Below, in pieces: positions 23,779-35,960 of a stretch of 64,000 nucleotides of DNA; position 1 is the first letter of the stretch; every line of letters begins with the position of its first letter. The translations under genes were made by a program, and so were the position numbers. The stretch comes from Centrapalus pauciflorus (Eukaryota; Streptophyta; Magnoliopsida; Asterales; Asteraceae). The notes beneath the pieces were generated by a model. It was given only the letters and a program-made list of their open reading frames with translations. It searched no databases and was not told the DNA's origin. The DNA is taken from positions 235,823 through 299,822 of the forward strand of contig JAANYP010004787.1 of the NCBI GenBank assembly GCA_020465985.1, read 5' to 3'.

Positions 23779-24310
23779 GAAACTCGAATTAAGAAGATGG
23801 CAAACTCGAATAATGAAGTGATCAACTCGAATAATGAAGTGATCAACTCGATCAATGAATGTGTAAAACTCGATCAATGAGATATTTAACTCGTATCTAG
23901 AAAACAATCAGTTGTTATAAGTACAGTGCAACTCGAATTGGCTTTTGTTCAATTCGAATGAAATGAGGTGCAACTCGATTAAGGCATGTGTCAACTCGAT
24001 CAAAACAATGGTAAACTCGGATAATCAAGAAGTAAACTCGAATCAATCTATTTAGAAAACTCGAATTAAGATTGAAATTTTAATCCTTGTTTTCTACAAC
24101 TCGATTGAAGTTCTTGGCACCTCGACTACAATTCAATTCAGCTTGAATGAAAATCTAATTCAACTCGACTGAAATTGTAAGTAAACTCGAATGGAGTTCA
24201 AGTCAACTCGATTATATCTGAAAATCAACTCGATTGAATCTTTGGTTCAACTCGATTGAATCTTCTATTCAACTCGAATTACAAGTGTGGTCAACTCGAA
24301 TGACAAGTGA
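23779..24310 (-). repeat. Interspersed AACTCGA array in element B leader
   Basis: By hand I count 18 exact copies of AACTCGA plus variants (AACTCGT, AATTCGA, AACTCGG, CACCTCGA) in about 530 bp, roughly one per 24 bp. Most are followed by AT or TT. One inverted copy lies at about 24321. The spacers differ in sequence, so this is not a simple tandem repeat. It lies between the PBS and the gag start at 23700, the position of leader and packaging signals. The element's sense strand reads TCGAGTT. Confidence 0.85.
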
Positions 24311-24339
24311 ACACAGTTATAATCGAGTTTCTGAGTTTT

Positions 24340-24727
24340 TGAAGAACTTCAAGACTAGATTTCAATTAATTTTGTAAAAATGCCTTTATTGAACCCAAAT
24401 TGATATCGAAGGTAAGATTTTTAATTTCAGACACTTTTTCTGAAAGAATTTTGTTGAAAAACATATCTAAGTACGTGTTTTCAATGAAACAGTGAAGAAC
24501 ACACGTTTTTTCAACTTTTCTAGAAAAATCAAAATATCTTTTGCTATGTTTGGAAATTCAAAACAAGATTATGATCAATCCAATCGATTACTAATTTCTT
24601 TCCTTCGATCCAATAATCAAGAACAACAATCAACTAGATTAAAGCCCTAGATGATTTTTCTATATTTCGAAAAAATATGTCAAGAACAGTTTCGAATTTC
24701 AACTTTCAATCAAAAAATCATCCTAAA
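24340..24727 (-). other. Remaining leader of element B
   Basis: AT-rich DNA between the repeat array and the PBS. I see no ORF or repeat of note in it. Confidence 0.5.
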
Positions 24728-24739
24728 GCTCTGATACCA
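24728..24739 (-). promoter_or_regulatory. Primer binding site of element B
   Basis: The minus strand reads TGGTATCAGAGC, a full match to the common plant copia PBS complementary to initiator tRNA-Met. It sets element orientation and the LTR boundary. Confidence 0.85.
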
Positions 24740-24743
24740 ATTA

Positions 24744-25031
24744 TGAATTCTATTTATCAATCAACAATTAATTGCAATTAATAAAGAACAAGATCAAGAA
24801 CACTAACCGAATGATTGTATTAATCACAAACGATTACAGATATGAAATGGATATGAACGGTTACTGTAGCCCTAATTTCCTCTCTGAATTTCCATGCAAA
24901 AAGTAATATTCAGAATGTCAAATCTACAACTATTACAAAGTCAAATTCCTATTTATATAATATTTACAACTTTAAGCTAATTACATTTTGTACCCTAGAC
25001 TTTTGTTTCATCATCATAAGATATTCCAACA
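24744..25031 (-). repeat. 5' LTR of element B
   Basis: On the minus strand it begins TGTTGGAATATCTTATG at 25031 and ends GAATTCA at 24744, a TG...CA segment of 288 bp. The primer binding site follows four bases on. The 3' partner is not in the window, so boundaries rest on the terminal dinucleotides and the PBS. Confidence 0.75.
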
Positions 25032-26988
25032 CATTATTAAATTAAAGGGAGTTTAATTTAAGGATTTTATTTTCAAATTGATGAAATCGTGACTTTGAAT
25101 TTCATGTTCGGCCATGGTAAAATGTTTTGAGATTTGATCTCGACATTAACGTTTTTGGTAGAAGTTGTTTAAAACCATAAAGAAAGTTTTTGGTGCTATT
25201 TAAATATGGTCAATTTTCTTTAAATATTTTAAAAGACATATTTTATTAGTAAAATTGTTTATTTAGAAAATTGACATTTTAAATAAAGTTTGTTTATTTC
25301 TGGAAAGGTGTTTCTATTGAATAATAGTTAATTGATAATTATTTAAAGGAAGTTTAAATTAATTTATCAATATTATTTGAAAATAATAACTATATTTATT
25401 AAAGGTTGTTTAATAAAAAGTTTCTTAAAATAGTAAGTTTAAGTTTCAGAGGTGTTTGAATTGTTAATTGAATATTTTAAGAAAAGTGTAGTTTTGAATC
25501 CAAAGATAATGCAAAGATGGAATTGAATTTGAATTTTTGGGAAAAAATTTCTAATTTTGGAAAGTGTCCTTCAATTTCGAATTTACGAACCGTATTTAAT
25601 TTAAGAATGATATTAGACATGATTACTTCAATTAATGGTAGATTAATTGGTCTTGGAATTATTTTCATGGCAAGATGAAAATGAATTCTGGATTATTAAT
25701 ATGTTTTACTGCTTTATTTAAGTTTGTGACATAGTCGAGCCTTGAGACCCCTTGTTTGTGATGGTTGTTTGTTTAATCTCAATGTTTGCTATTTTATTAT
25801 TGGTTATACATTTGCGAAGGCCTGCGTGCCATTGGAATCCCAGGTTTTATGATATAATCTGTAATAGGTTAGAAAATTGGCAAATGCATTTAGATTAAAA
25901 TTATGTAAAAAATCTTGGCGAAGATGTCCATCAAGAAGGAGGTCATCCATCAAGGACGCTCGGAGACATCATCGGATGCTGAGGCTAGTGGGAGCTGAAA
26001 GAGTTCAACCTTCTTGCCTTGTGTGTTGATTTTGTCTCTTAGGTTTTGACATAATTGGTTTGTCCGTATGGCTCTCGGAAACCAATTTAGTTTTTGGCAA
26101 AGCTTTGTCACCGTGTGGTTGTATGTTTTATTTCTTTATGCATTATTTATATCTGCGTGCTTGTGGTGACAAAGTAGATAAATAAAAGAAATTAAAACTA
26201 CAATCATTTTTTATAAAAAAAAATTAAAGTATTTAAAAGGTTGTTTAAATTGGAAACTTTATTTATTTTGTTAGGTGTTAGATATGACATTTTTATGAAA
26301 ATAGTTTTTCAAATAAAAGGAGATTTTTAAAATGTCATATGATCAAAGAGTTGAAATTCTTCTAACTGGTACATTAACTAGATTGTTTACCAGAATAGGT
26401 GGTGTCTAGGACAGTCAGGTTAGGGCTGTGGTTGTAGCAATTTCCGAGAGGTTTATAACCGAAAGGATCCTGCCCGCTGACTAACCTGACTGACCACTAT
26501 TTCTTGGTAAGAGACTGGTTATAAACCCAAATTAAAAATCTGACACAACACACCGTCCATATAGTGGCACTCACGGTGACCGATCGTCATAAGTAGGTTC
26601 AGCCTTCGTTGGGTGCTTACGCCGCAAACTCGGAGCGCTGTGAGGTGAGCATTGCGGATCCTAAGTGAGACTTGGGCCAGTGACTTTGCAGTTGTTATAT
26701 GGTGTGTGTAAGTGGTGGTTCCTCAGTAAGACTGTTGCGCAAGGTGTGGATGAGATCAAACATGATCAATTTAAGAAATTGAAAATCTCATCAGATCTAA
26801 GAGTTGCAAAGGGGTAGTAATTGGTAATAAGTTGTCTGCCTGAGTAGCTTATTCATGTAGGTTCAGCCTCCGTTGGGTGCATGAATAAGTAAAATGGTTC
26901 TTAGGATTAAGAAATCATTTTCTAAATTTTGGGTTATTGATTTATTAATGGTTAATCAAATACTAATTTTTGAAAAATTGTTTTAGAT
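25032..26988 (+). other. Leader region of element D
   Basis: AT-rich in its first 700 bp, then more mixed sequence. No coding potential is recognised. It contains a long imperfect hairpin at 26387-26510 and a duplicated phrase 'gtaggttcagcctccgttgggtgc' type block near 26595 and 26857. Long untranslated leaders are usual in this kind of copia element. Confidence 0.5.
26387..26510 (+). other. Long RNA-type hairpin in element D leader
   Basis: CAGTCAGGTTAG at 26412-26423 is perfectly complementary to CTAACCTGACTG at 26481-26492. The stem extends imperfectly outward: TTACCAGAATAGGTGGT (26387-26403) pairs with ACCACTATTTCTTGGTAA (26493-26510) with a few mismatches. The loop is about 57 nt. Such a structure in a retroelement leader could serve packaging or dimerisation; that role is inference. 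Confidence 0.7.
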
Positions 26989-27521
26989 GGTTGAAAAAGA
27001 CAGAGGTAGAAGCGGTTTAATAATAACAATGACAATAACAGTAACAACAACAATGATAACGTCAATATCCTTCCCCCACTTGAAAATCCTCCCCAAAAGC
27101 ACATGTTGCTACTTTGAGATCCATTCGGGATATGGAGAACTCAAAAGAGGCAACTTCCTGAACTAGGATTAAGATCTGACAAATGTTCTGAATACAGAGT
27201 GAAAGTCGTATATTCTGGAAAGGGCACCAGAACCTGCTCCTGTAAAGACTGCTACAGTTGAGGAGAGAAATCTCCACAAGAAGCACTCTGAGGATTCGGT
27301 CAATGTTGCATGTCTAATGCTAGCGATCATGACATCTGAGCTGCGGACTAGCCTTATGGACGTCTCAGCTTACCATATGTATCGCTGGCTAAAGGATATG
27401 TTCTAGACTCAGGCTCGGACAGAGAAACATATACAACTAGGGCTCTGAGCTCCTGCAGAATGGCAGAAGGAACAACTGTTAGACCCCATTTGCTGAAGAT
27501 GAAAGGTTATCTGGATCATCT
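26989..27521 (+). pseudogene. 5' part of gag of element D (decayed)
   Basis: After an Asn-rich start (a frame with NNNDNNSNNNNDNVNILPP near 27020-27080) the phrase VNVACLMLAIMTSELRTSLMD (27298-27360, part) matches the copia gag region around 'VACLMLATMSPELQ'. YHMYRWLKDMF followed by a stop and TQARTEK matches the family's 'MFETQARTERF'. Stops at several positions and frame jumps show long decay. The sequence is cut at 27521 by element C and resumes at 35585. Confidence 0.65.
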
Positions 27522-28289
27522 TGTTGGAATTAGTGTCCAAGTCACAATTATTTGTAAACATATTGTTATCAGGTTGGATCCTTTTTGGGTGCATGCAATG
27601 AATTGTAAAGAGAAGATGATTAACTTAAATATATAATGTTAAATAGTTTGTTAATTTATTATGTTTAATAAATTAAGTAGAAACTAAATAATTGATTATA
27701 TTTGATTAATGGGTTAGTTTCTTAATTTCTTAATAGTTAATAAATTAACCGGAAGCTAATAGAATTAATTGAGGAAGTACAGGGGCTAAACTGCAATTAG
27801 TTGATAGTCAACAGGGCACCCCCTAAACCCTAATAGGGGGGCCGGCCACCAATCCATCCCACATGGATTTGGGATCAAAATTTTGTAGGTTTCTAAAACC
27901 TATAAATAGGCAGCCCCTTCCTGCTTCATTCCTCGTCATTTCAATTCTAAGTTCTCTAACGATCACAAGGGATACCAGATTTGGGACTCTGAGATCTGAG
28001 CTTAGAAAAGTTATAATTATCTTTTCTTTTGTTCATTGGGTGTGAACAACTAGAGGCGATCTTGCTTTAGACGCTTGTTGCTTGATTCAGAGGCTGTTCG
28101 TGCAATCGTTCTTCATGGAGAAAATTGCGAATTTTCTCAAGGTTAGTTTTTATTCATCTCTTTATTTTAATAATTAGTTGCTTAGCTTGTTTGGTTAGAT
28201 CCTTAAGGTTTTATATTCTTGCATAGTTTGGTTATTTAATTTTCCGCAAAGTTTTAATTTAACCTAGCAAGGGTATAGGAAACTCAACA
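27522..28289 (+). repeat. 5' LTR of element C
   Basis: TGTTGGAATTAGTG at the start and GGAAACTCAACA at the end. It is nearly identical to 34803-35584. A CTATAAATAGGC block near 27899 is a good TATA-box candidate, so transcription would start a little downstream. Confidence 0.95.
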
Positions 28290-28290
28290 G

Positions 28291-28301
28291 TGGTATCAAA
28301 G
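28291..28301 (+). promoter_or_regulatory. Primer binding site of element C
   Basis: TGGTATCAAAG lies one base after the LTR. It differs from the standard TGGTATCAGAG of initiator tRNA-Met at one base (A for G). Confidence 0.8.
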
Positions 28302-28836
28302 TGGTTAACCTAACGAGCTTTGCACTAATTTTGAGATGATAATCTTGTTCTTAAATTTCGAGATTTGTTTTGATTAATTTTCAGAATTTTGATTTATTTT
28401 TAATGGTGTTTTTAATTTTAAATTAAGTTGTTTAAACTTAAAATTAATTTTTAAATATTAAATAAATCCGAAAAATTAATTAAAAATTAGTTTTTCGAAA
28501 TTTTTGGAGTAAAATTCGTTTTTGATAATTATTTAATTTTTAAAATAGTTTTTAAATATTAAATTAATTGTCTAAATTTTGAAAATTGTTTTTCATATTT
28601 ATCTTCAAATTTTCGGATTTTTAAAAAGTTTTAAATGGATAAATCTGAAATATTAAATAAATTATTAAGTGCTTATCCTTAGAGATAAGCTTGATTTTCT
28701 AGGTTTATCCTAAATCCTATTTATCTAGAAATTACCTTAATTTAAATTAAGTGTTTATCCTAAAGGTTTTAGAATATCATAATTTATTAGGATAAACTTG
28801 TATTATCCTAGGTTTAAATTTTGAGGATTTATATGG

Positions 28837-28949
<113 letters not shown>

Positions 28950-29170
28950 TTTCGGATTTAATATATATATTTAATAATTAAATGTTTCTTATTTTATTTA
29001 AATATTGAAACCGAAATATATATATAAAAAATAAATATTAATTTAAACCCTAATATTTTAAATTGTTTAAAATATACCCTGAATTTTAAAATTTTTAAAA
29101 TAGACCCTTTAATTTTAAAAGTTTAAAATTAAACCCCTAAGATTTAAAAAAAATTTATATATGTATTATT

Positions 29171-29175
<5 letters not shown>

Positions 29176-29248
<73 letters not shown>
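29176..29248. repeat. (TA)n microsatellite
   Basis: A second uninterrupted TA tract, about 73 bp, in the leader of element C. Confidence 0.95.
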
Positions 29249-29250
<2 letters not shown>

Positions 29251-29948
29251 TTTAAATCTAATTACATCGTCAGTCAATTGATAAATCGGCTCACCCATAG
29301 TGAACAAACTATAAACGAGGTATAAGGCGGGTCGTTCTGCTTCCCTAAAGGAGTGGGTTTTTAACAGCTTCGCGCTGACCTACCTCCTCCGCTTCGCTGT
29401 GCGTTCAATGGAGCTACTGAGGACTTTTGATAGGATGGTGTCCAGATTAAAAGTATAATCTAAAGTACTAAAACAAAAATCCCGTTTTAGATATATCAAA
29501 AGTGAATTAGTATGCAAATCCATGAAAAATGCACATCTCCTATATGCACTGTTAGTGGAGCGTGTGTATTGACCGGCACACTAATGAGAGACATATTAGG
29601 AGGTGATGTAGGACTCGCGATTCCCGGACTGATCCGTGCCGGGTCTTACGCAGTTTTGCATGGTTAGATTCACCATCTTGTCTGTGATCCTCGGCAACCC
29701 AGTCACGGATAGTAGTTGAGCATAACCGAGATTAACATGCCATTGATAAGATTCAATGAATCTCAAAAGATCTAGGAATTTCATAGAGATTGAAATCGAA
29801 AAAAGTTTGTCCACCTAAAATAAATTCGTGACGTGATTACGGCGACCCTTTTTCATAAAACGAATCGAAAATATGGATCCTAGCCTTAATTCAAATTGGG
29901 TAAATTGTTTAAGGAATACTTCATACTAACTAAAACTTTATCTCACAG

Positions 29949-32900
29949 ATGTCTACTTCTACTGGTACTCCCACTCCTGCTCCCAACCACGCATCCAACT
30001 TCTCACTCCTTTCCGTTCTGGGTAGGGAAAAACTATTCGGTCCAAACCATGTGGACTGGATGAGAAACCTCAGGTTTACGCTGAGGTACGAGAACAAGGA
30101 GTATGTTCTCGATGAACAAATTCCAACACTGAATGAGAATCCCACCCAGGAGGAAATGGACGCACACCAGAAACATTACGATGATGCAAACAAAGTGTCC
30201 TGCATCATGGCGTCATCCATGGTTCCTGAGCTTGCTAAAGCCTTCGAGAATACATGGGACTTTGAGATGAATCAGCAGCTGCAAGAGATGTTTGAGGCTA
30301 AGGCGAGCAAAGAGCGCCTTAATGTGGTAAGATCCCTCATGGCCTGCAAACCAAAACCTGGAACATCTATATGCACTTTCGTCCTTGAGATGAATGGGTA
30401 CTTCGACCGGATGGAGGCTCTCAATATGGTGTTTGACTCTGAGTTCTCCACCAATATCATTCTTTCTGGACTGCCCATCATCTATAATCAGTTCGTACTC
30501 TCCTATCAGATGAACATGAATCAGAAGGAGACGTCAATTATGGAACTGCATAATCTGCTCCGAACCGCTGAACAGGGCATCAAGAAAGATGAGACCCCTG
30601 TGGCCCGTGTGCTTACTGTCAGTAAGGCCTCAAAGAAACGGAAGTCATCCTGGAAGGCCCCAAAAGGAAAGTCCAAGAAAGGGTATCAAGGGAGAACAGA
30701 GTCCGGTATTGTGCCTACTAAAGATCCGAAGGAAGCAGTATGCTTTTACTGCAATGGCAAGGGGCACTGGAAGCGAAGCTGCCCATCATATCTGAAGGAC
30801 CTTAAGGACGGCAAAGTCGAAAAGGCCAGCACCTCAGGTATGTTCATGATCGAACTCCATAACACTTCTATCTCTAATTCATGGGTTCTTGATACAGGAT
30901 GTGGTACTCACATTTGCTCTGTATTGCAGGGACTAAGGAAAAGTAGCAGCTTGAAGCATGGGGAGCTAAACCTAATCATGGGGAATCGAAAGATCACGCC
31001 TGTGAAGAAAGTCGGAAGGTTCCAGCTCGTGCTTAGATCAGGAGTAGAGATTAGCTTAAATAATTGCTGTTATTCACCCGATATGAATCGGAACATCATT
31101 TCTTTGTTTGCCTTGTATAAGGATGGATACAATTTCAGCTTTGATAATAATAAAGGAAGTATTTTGGTTTATTTGAATGATGTTTTTATATTCAAAGCTT
31201 GTCCTTATAATGGCATATATGAAACTGTTGAGTGTGATAACAACCTATTATTTAATATTGATTCCAACGAAATTGATAAGTCCAAATTGTGGCACTGTCG
31301 CCTTGGGCACATTAACAAGAAACGCATTGCCCAACTACAAAAGGATGGAGTGTTGGAATCATTCGACCTAAAATCGGATGATGTATGCGAATCCTGTTTA
31401 CTGGGCAAGATGACAAAATCACCATTCACAGGAACGTGTGAAAGAGGTGAAGGACTATTGGATTTGGTCCACACAGATGTATGTGGGCCATTCCGATGTG
31501 CTACAAAAGGGGAAAATCGGTACTATGTCACCTTTACAGATGACTATAGTAGATTTGGATATGTTTATTTAATTAAACATAAGTCCGACACTTTTGAGAC
31601 ATTCAAAAGATATCAAAGTGAAGTAGAGAATCAACTAGGCAGAAAGATAAAGGTTCTCCGCTCCGACAGGGGAGGAGAGTACCTTAGTATCGAGTTTCTC
31701 GATCATCTTAGAAGCTGTGGAATAGTTTCCCAGTTAACACCTCCTAGAACACCACAACTCAACGGAGTTGCGGAGAGGAGAAACAGGACCTTGTTAGACA
31801 TGGTCCGATCTATGATGAGTCGAGCAACACTTCCAGTAAGTTTCTGGGGTTATGCATTAGAAACTGCGGCACATATTCTAAATCTAGTACCCACCAAGAA
31901 AGTTTCAGAGACACCTTACGAGATGTGGAAGGGAAAGCGTCCTTCCCTTGGTCACATCAAGATCTGGGGTTGTGAAGTCTTCGTTAGACGAGAGACCTCT
32001 GACAAACTCAGTCAAAGTTCTGAAAAGTGTATATTCATCGATTACCCACAAGAGTCATTTGGATATCTATTTTACAAACCACGTGAAAACGTAGTGTTTG
32101 TATCTCGAAGAGGAGATAATATCTAAAGAGGACAGTGGGAGTAAGATCGATCTTGATGAGATTCAAGATACTACCGATGAAGAACCAACTGCAAACACTG
32201 ACCATCAACATGAGGCTGAGATGCCTGTTGAACCCAATGACATATCCTTACCTTTGCGCAGATCCGGTAGAGTTAGCAATCCTCTTGAGTTCTACTATGG
32301 TTTCAATATTGAACAGGATGATATGATTAGTGATAGTACACTAGTCGACTTAGATGAACCAGCTAACTACCGGGAAGCGATGGCAGGCCCTGAGGCAGCC
32401 AAATGGAAGAAAGCTATGGATAGCGAGATTGAATCCATGTATGGCAACCAAGTTTGGAACTTGGTTGATCCCACACCCGGACTAAAGACGGTGGGTTGTA
32501 AGTGGATATTCAAGAAGAAAACGGATATGAACGGGAAAGTACACACTTACAAAGCTAGGCTGGTGGCAAAGGGCTATACTCAAACCTACGAGATTGACTA
32601 TGAGGAAACCTTTTCACCGGTAGCTAAGATTAAATCCATAAGGATAGTTCTGGCCATAGCTGCGTTTCATGACTATGAAATCTGGCAGATGGATGTCAAA
32701 ACCGCTTTCCTTAACGGGAAATTGACAGAGGATGTGTTTATGACACAACCTGAAGGTTTTGTAGACACCAAGTATCCTAAGAAAGTGTGTAAGCTTCAGA
32801 AGTCCATTTATGGACTTAAGCAAGCTTCTCGAAGCTGGAATCTTTGCTTTCATGATAAAATCACAGAGTTTGGATTTTCTAGAAGCGAAGATGAGTCCTG

Positions 32901-33939
32901 CATATATGTCAAGGTCAGTGGGAGCACTGTACTCTTCCTGGTATTATATGTCGATGACATATTACTTATAGGAAACGACATCCCAACATTACAGAGTGTA
33001 AAAGATTGGTTGGGAAGATGTTTCGCTATGAAGGATCTAGGAGATGCAGATTTTATTCTGGGTATAAAGATTTATAGAGATAGAATGAGACGTCTAATAG
33101 GACTAAGCTAGGATACGTACTTGGACAAAATACTGAAAAGGTTCAGTATGGAGAAGTCTAAGAAGGGGAACCTTCCCTTTGCTTATGGCATAAAGATTAG
33201 TAAAGACATGAGCCCGAAGACACAGGAGGAAGGAGACAGAATGAGTCGAGTTCCATATTCTTCGGCCATAGGATCTATAATGTATGCCATGACATGTACG
33301 AGGCCTGATGTCTCATTTGCTTTAAGCATGGTGAGTCGACATCAGCAAGACCCTGGTGAAGGTCATTGGATGGCGGTCAAGAATATTCTTAAGTATTTAA
33401 GACATACTAAAGACAGGTTCTTGGTTTACGGTGGACAGGATGAACTCAAAGTAACCGGTTATTGCGATGCGAGTTTCCAAACGGATAGAGATGACTGTCG
33501 GTCACAATCTGGTTGGGTGTTCTTATTGAACGGGGGAGCCGTGACGTGGAAGAGTTCGAAGCAGGAAACCGTGGCAGACTCTACCTGCGAGTCAGAATAT
33601 ATTGCGGCCTCAGAAGCCTCAACGGAAGCCATCTGGTTGAAGAATTTCATTGGAGATCTTGGAGTTGTCCCAACGGTTCAAGACCCCATCGAAATATTCT
33701 GCGACAACGAAAATGCTGTTTCGTTGACTAAAGAACCCAAGGATCATGGAAAGTCCAAGCATATTGATCGGAAGTACCACTTTGTTCGTAGCAAGGTTGA
33801 AGAAGGACATGTGATTGTGAAAAGAGTGCGATCAGAGGAGAATCCAGCTGATCCGTTCACAAAGCCACTTTCTCAACTGAAACACTGTAGTCATGCTGTT
33901 AGCATAGGATTACGAGATAATGTAAAGTTTAGTAGTTAG
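29949..33939 (+). pseudogene. gag-pol of element C (frameshift plus one stop)
   Basis: A 725-codon frame opens with MSTSTGTPTPAPNHASNF. Gag includes FGPNHVDWMRNLRFTLRYEN and the zinc knuckle CFYCNGKGHWKRSC. Protease has WVLDTGCGTHIC. Integrase has the HHCC part (LWHCRLGHI, CESCLLGKM), HTDVCGPF, RSDRGGEY and NGVAERRNRT. A frameshift near 32100 moves RT to another frame (KARLVAKGY, QMDVKTAFLNG, LYVDDILLIGND). A TAG at 33109-33111 interrupts before RNase H (GYCDASF, TCESEYIAAS, FCDNENAV). Active-site residues are otherwise intact. It is the best preserved Pol in the window and was probably functional until recently. Confidence 0.9.
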
Positions 33940-34790
33940 TTTTGAATTTGAAACATTGTAACAATGATTTGAAATCGTAATGGATTTGGTGATTAAATAA
34001 TGGAGATTTATTTATTTGCAAAGTGTTGCCATCTTCTATTAATTTATCGTTGTGTTTCCTTTTGCATGTTTAGAACCAACTCCCAGAGTAATAAATTTTA
34101 TTCAAATACCTCAGTCGTTCGTACTACCGGGAGTTAGTATTGAATAAAGACTGTCATGGAATGTTAGTAGACTGTCAAGAGTTTGACATAGCATAGAGAT
34201 TGCTGCAACATTCATGGGTACTTAATGGAGATTTAAGTATAGGGCACTCGCACTTGGAAAAATACTTCATGGATCAAATCATAAGTATTTCCAAGATGGT
34301 AATATCCTCTATTCTTCAGACGGAGATACATTGAAGTTGCGGTTTCCTAGTCCGTCATACCTTAGTGCATTCAAACGCTGTGCGTAACTGCCAGTTATAA
34401 CGGATGTATCTAGTTACGATGTTATTAGTTAGCTAGCGCTGTGTATGTGAAGTTTATTCGTTCCTTTTGCCTAAATGGAAAAGTGATATCTATGGGCCCT
34501 CTGATGATTAAACTTTGACTCTAGAGTGTCGGGCCCGACCGAGACAAAATTGAAGTGTTCAATTAATAAGTCTCATATAGTCATATTAATCGGAAATCAG
34601 AAACATAATTTTGAAACCCAAGATTGGTTATAATCGATGTCTTAGTTTCATACGATATCAGAGAACGAAGGAATAGTTGATCCCTTATCTAAAGGATTAG
34701 CTCTGATATGATTCAGAGTTCGGCAGCTGTATCGAGTAGCTAGGAAGGCTGGTAATAGAATGTGTTTAGACAAATAGTTGCCAACTTGTC
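33940..34790 (+). other. 3' non-coding region of element C
   Basis: About 850 bp between the pol stop and the PPT, with no ORF of note. It contains phrases also found in element D at 37440-37640 (GTAACTG...ATAACGG; TATGGGCCCTC versus TCTGGGCCCCT), which suggests a conserved function in an element that should otherwise tolerate change there. Confidence 0.55.
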
Positions 34791-34802
34791 CAAGTGGGAG
34801 AC
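34791..34802 (+). promoter_or_regulatory. Polypurine tract of element C
   Basis: AAGTGGGAGAC-type purine run immediately upstream of the 3' LTR start. Confidence 0.8.
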
Positions 34803-35584
34803 TGTTGGAATTAGTGTCCAAGTCACAATTATTTGTAAACATATTGTTATCAGGCTGGATCCTTTTTGGGTGCATGCAATGAATTGTAAAGAGAAGATGA
34901 TTAACTTAAATACATAATGTTAATTAGTTTGTTAATTTATTATGTTTAATAAATTAAGTAGAAACTAAATAATTGATTATATTTGATTAATGGGTTAGTT
35001 TGTTAATTTATTAATAGTTAATAAATTAACCGGAAGCTAATAGAATTAATTGAGGAAGTACAGGGGCTAAACTGCAATTAGTTGATAGTCAACAGGGCAC
35101 CCCCTAAACCCTAATAGGGGGGGGGGGGGGGGGGGGGCGGCCACCAATCCATCCCACATGGATTTGGGATCAAAAATTTGTAGGTTTCTAAAACCTATAA
35201 ATAGGCAGCCCCTGCCTGCTTCATTCCTCACCATTTCAATTCTAAGTTCTCTAACGATCACAAGGGATACCAGTTTTGGGACTCTGCGATCGGAGCTTAG
35301 AAAAGTTATAATTATCTTTTCTTTTGTTCATTGGGTGTGAACAACTAGAGGCGATCTTGCTTTAGACGCTTGTTGCTTGATTCAGAGGCTGTTCGTGCAA
35401 TCGTTCTTCGTGGAGAAAATTGCAAATTTTCTCAAGGTTAGTTTTTATTCATCTCTTTATTTTAATAATTAGTTGCTTAGCTTGTTTGGTTAGATCCTTA
35501 AGGTTTTATATTCTTGCATAGTTAGGTTATTTAATTTTCCGCAAAGTTTTAATTTAACCTAGCAAGGGTATAGGAAACCCAACA
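34803..35584 (+). repeat. 3' LTR of element C
   Basis: Near-identical to the 5' LTR, ending GGAAACCCAACA. It carries a 21-bp G run (35117-35137) where the 5' LTR has six Gs, which accounts for the greater length (782 versus 768 bp). Confidence 0.95.
35117..35137 (+). repeat. G21 homopolymer in 3' LTR of element C
   Basis: Twenty-one consecutive Gs against six at the same place in the 5' LTR (27835-27840). This is slippage during reverse transcription or replication, or a sequencing artefact. Confidence 0.85.
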
Positions 35585-35960
35585 CATCTTAGCAGACTTG
35601 GGTATCCCGTGACACTAACATGACCACGAATTTGATTCTCAATTCTTTATTGAAGGAATTTTAGCAATTTGTAATTTGTTACAACATGCACGGAGAAGAT
35701 GATCAGTGGGCTGCATCAGATGCTATAGACTGCTGAGGGAATGATTAAGAAGAGAAGATAGGGAAAGAGAAAAGGGAAAGTAAGTTTCCAAGCCGGAGGT
35801 TAAAGCTAACAAGTAGCTAAAACCTAGAACCAGAGAAGTCAAATCCAAGGATGACAAATTCTTTGAGTGCTAGGAAACTGGGCACTGGGAAAGGAATTGT
35901 CCCAAGTACTTTGAAACGGTCAAGGTTGACCGCATTGAGACTTCGTGTATCTGAATCAGT
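35585..35960 (+). pseudogene. 3' part of gag/protease start of element D (decayed)
   Basis: Directly after the CATCT duplication the frame reads LGYPVTLT. A zinc-knuckle relic follows (FFEC, stop, ETGHWERNCPKYF at about 35860-35912), then a relic of the protease start (ICDTQL). All frames have multiple stops. The order matches a gag C-terminus continuing from 27521. Confidence 0.6.

Larger units (their letters stand above)
11663..25031 (-). mobile_element. Element B: Ty1-copia retrotransposon with third ORF, split by an insertion
   Basis: On the minus strand: 5' LTR (24744-25031), PBS, a leader with a dense AACTCGA repeat array, gag, pol split by a 2.4-kb insertion, a long spacer and an env-like ORF ending near 11663. 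The overall plan is that of element A, but the 5' LTR is short (288 bp) and starts TGTTGGAATATC. The 3' LTR is not seen where expected; element A begins there instead. Flank CATTA follows the LTR at 25032-25036. Stops at former CGA codons and a changed RT active site show it is inactive. Confidence 0.8.

Noticed and set aside
23779..24310. Regularly spaced repeats that could recall a CRISPR array
   Set aside because: The repeat is only 7 bases, spacing is uneven, and the host is a plant nuclear genome; it is the leader of a copia element.
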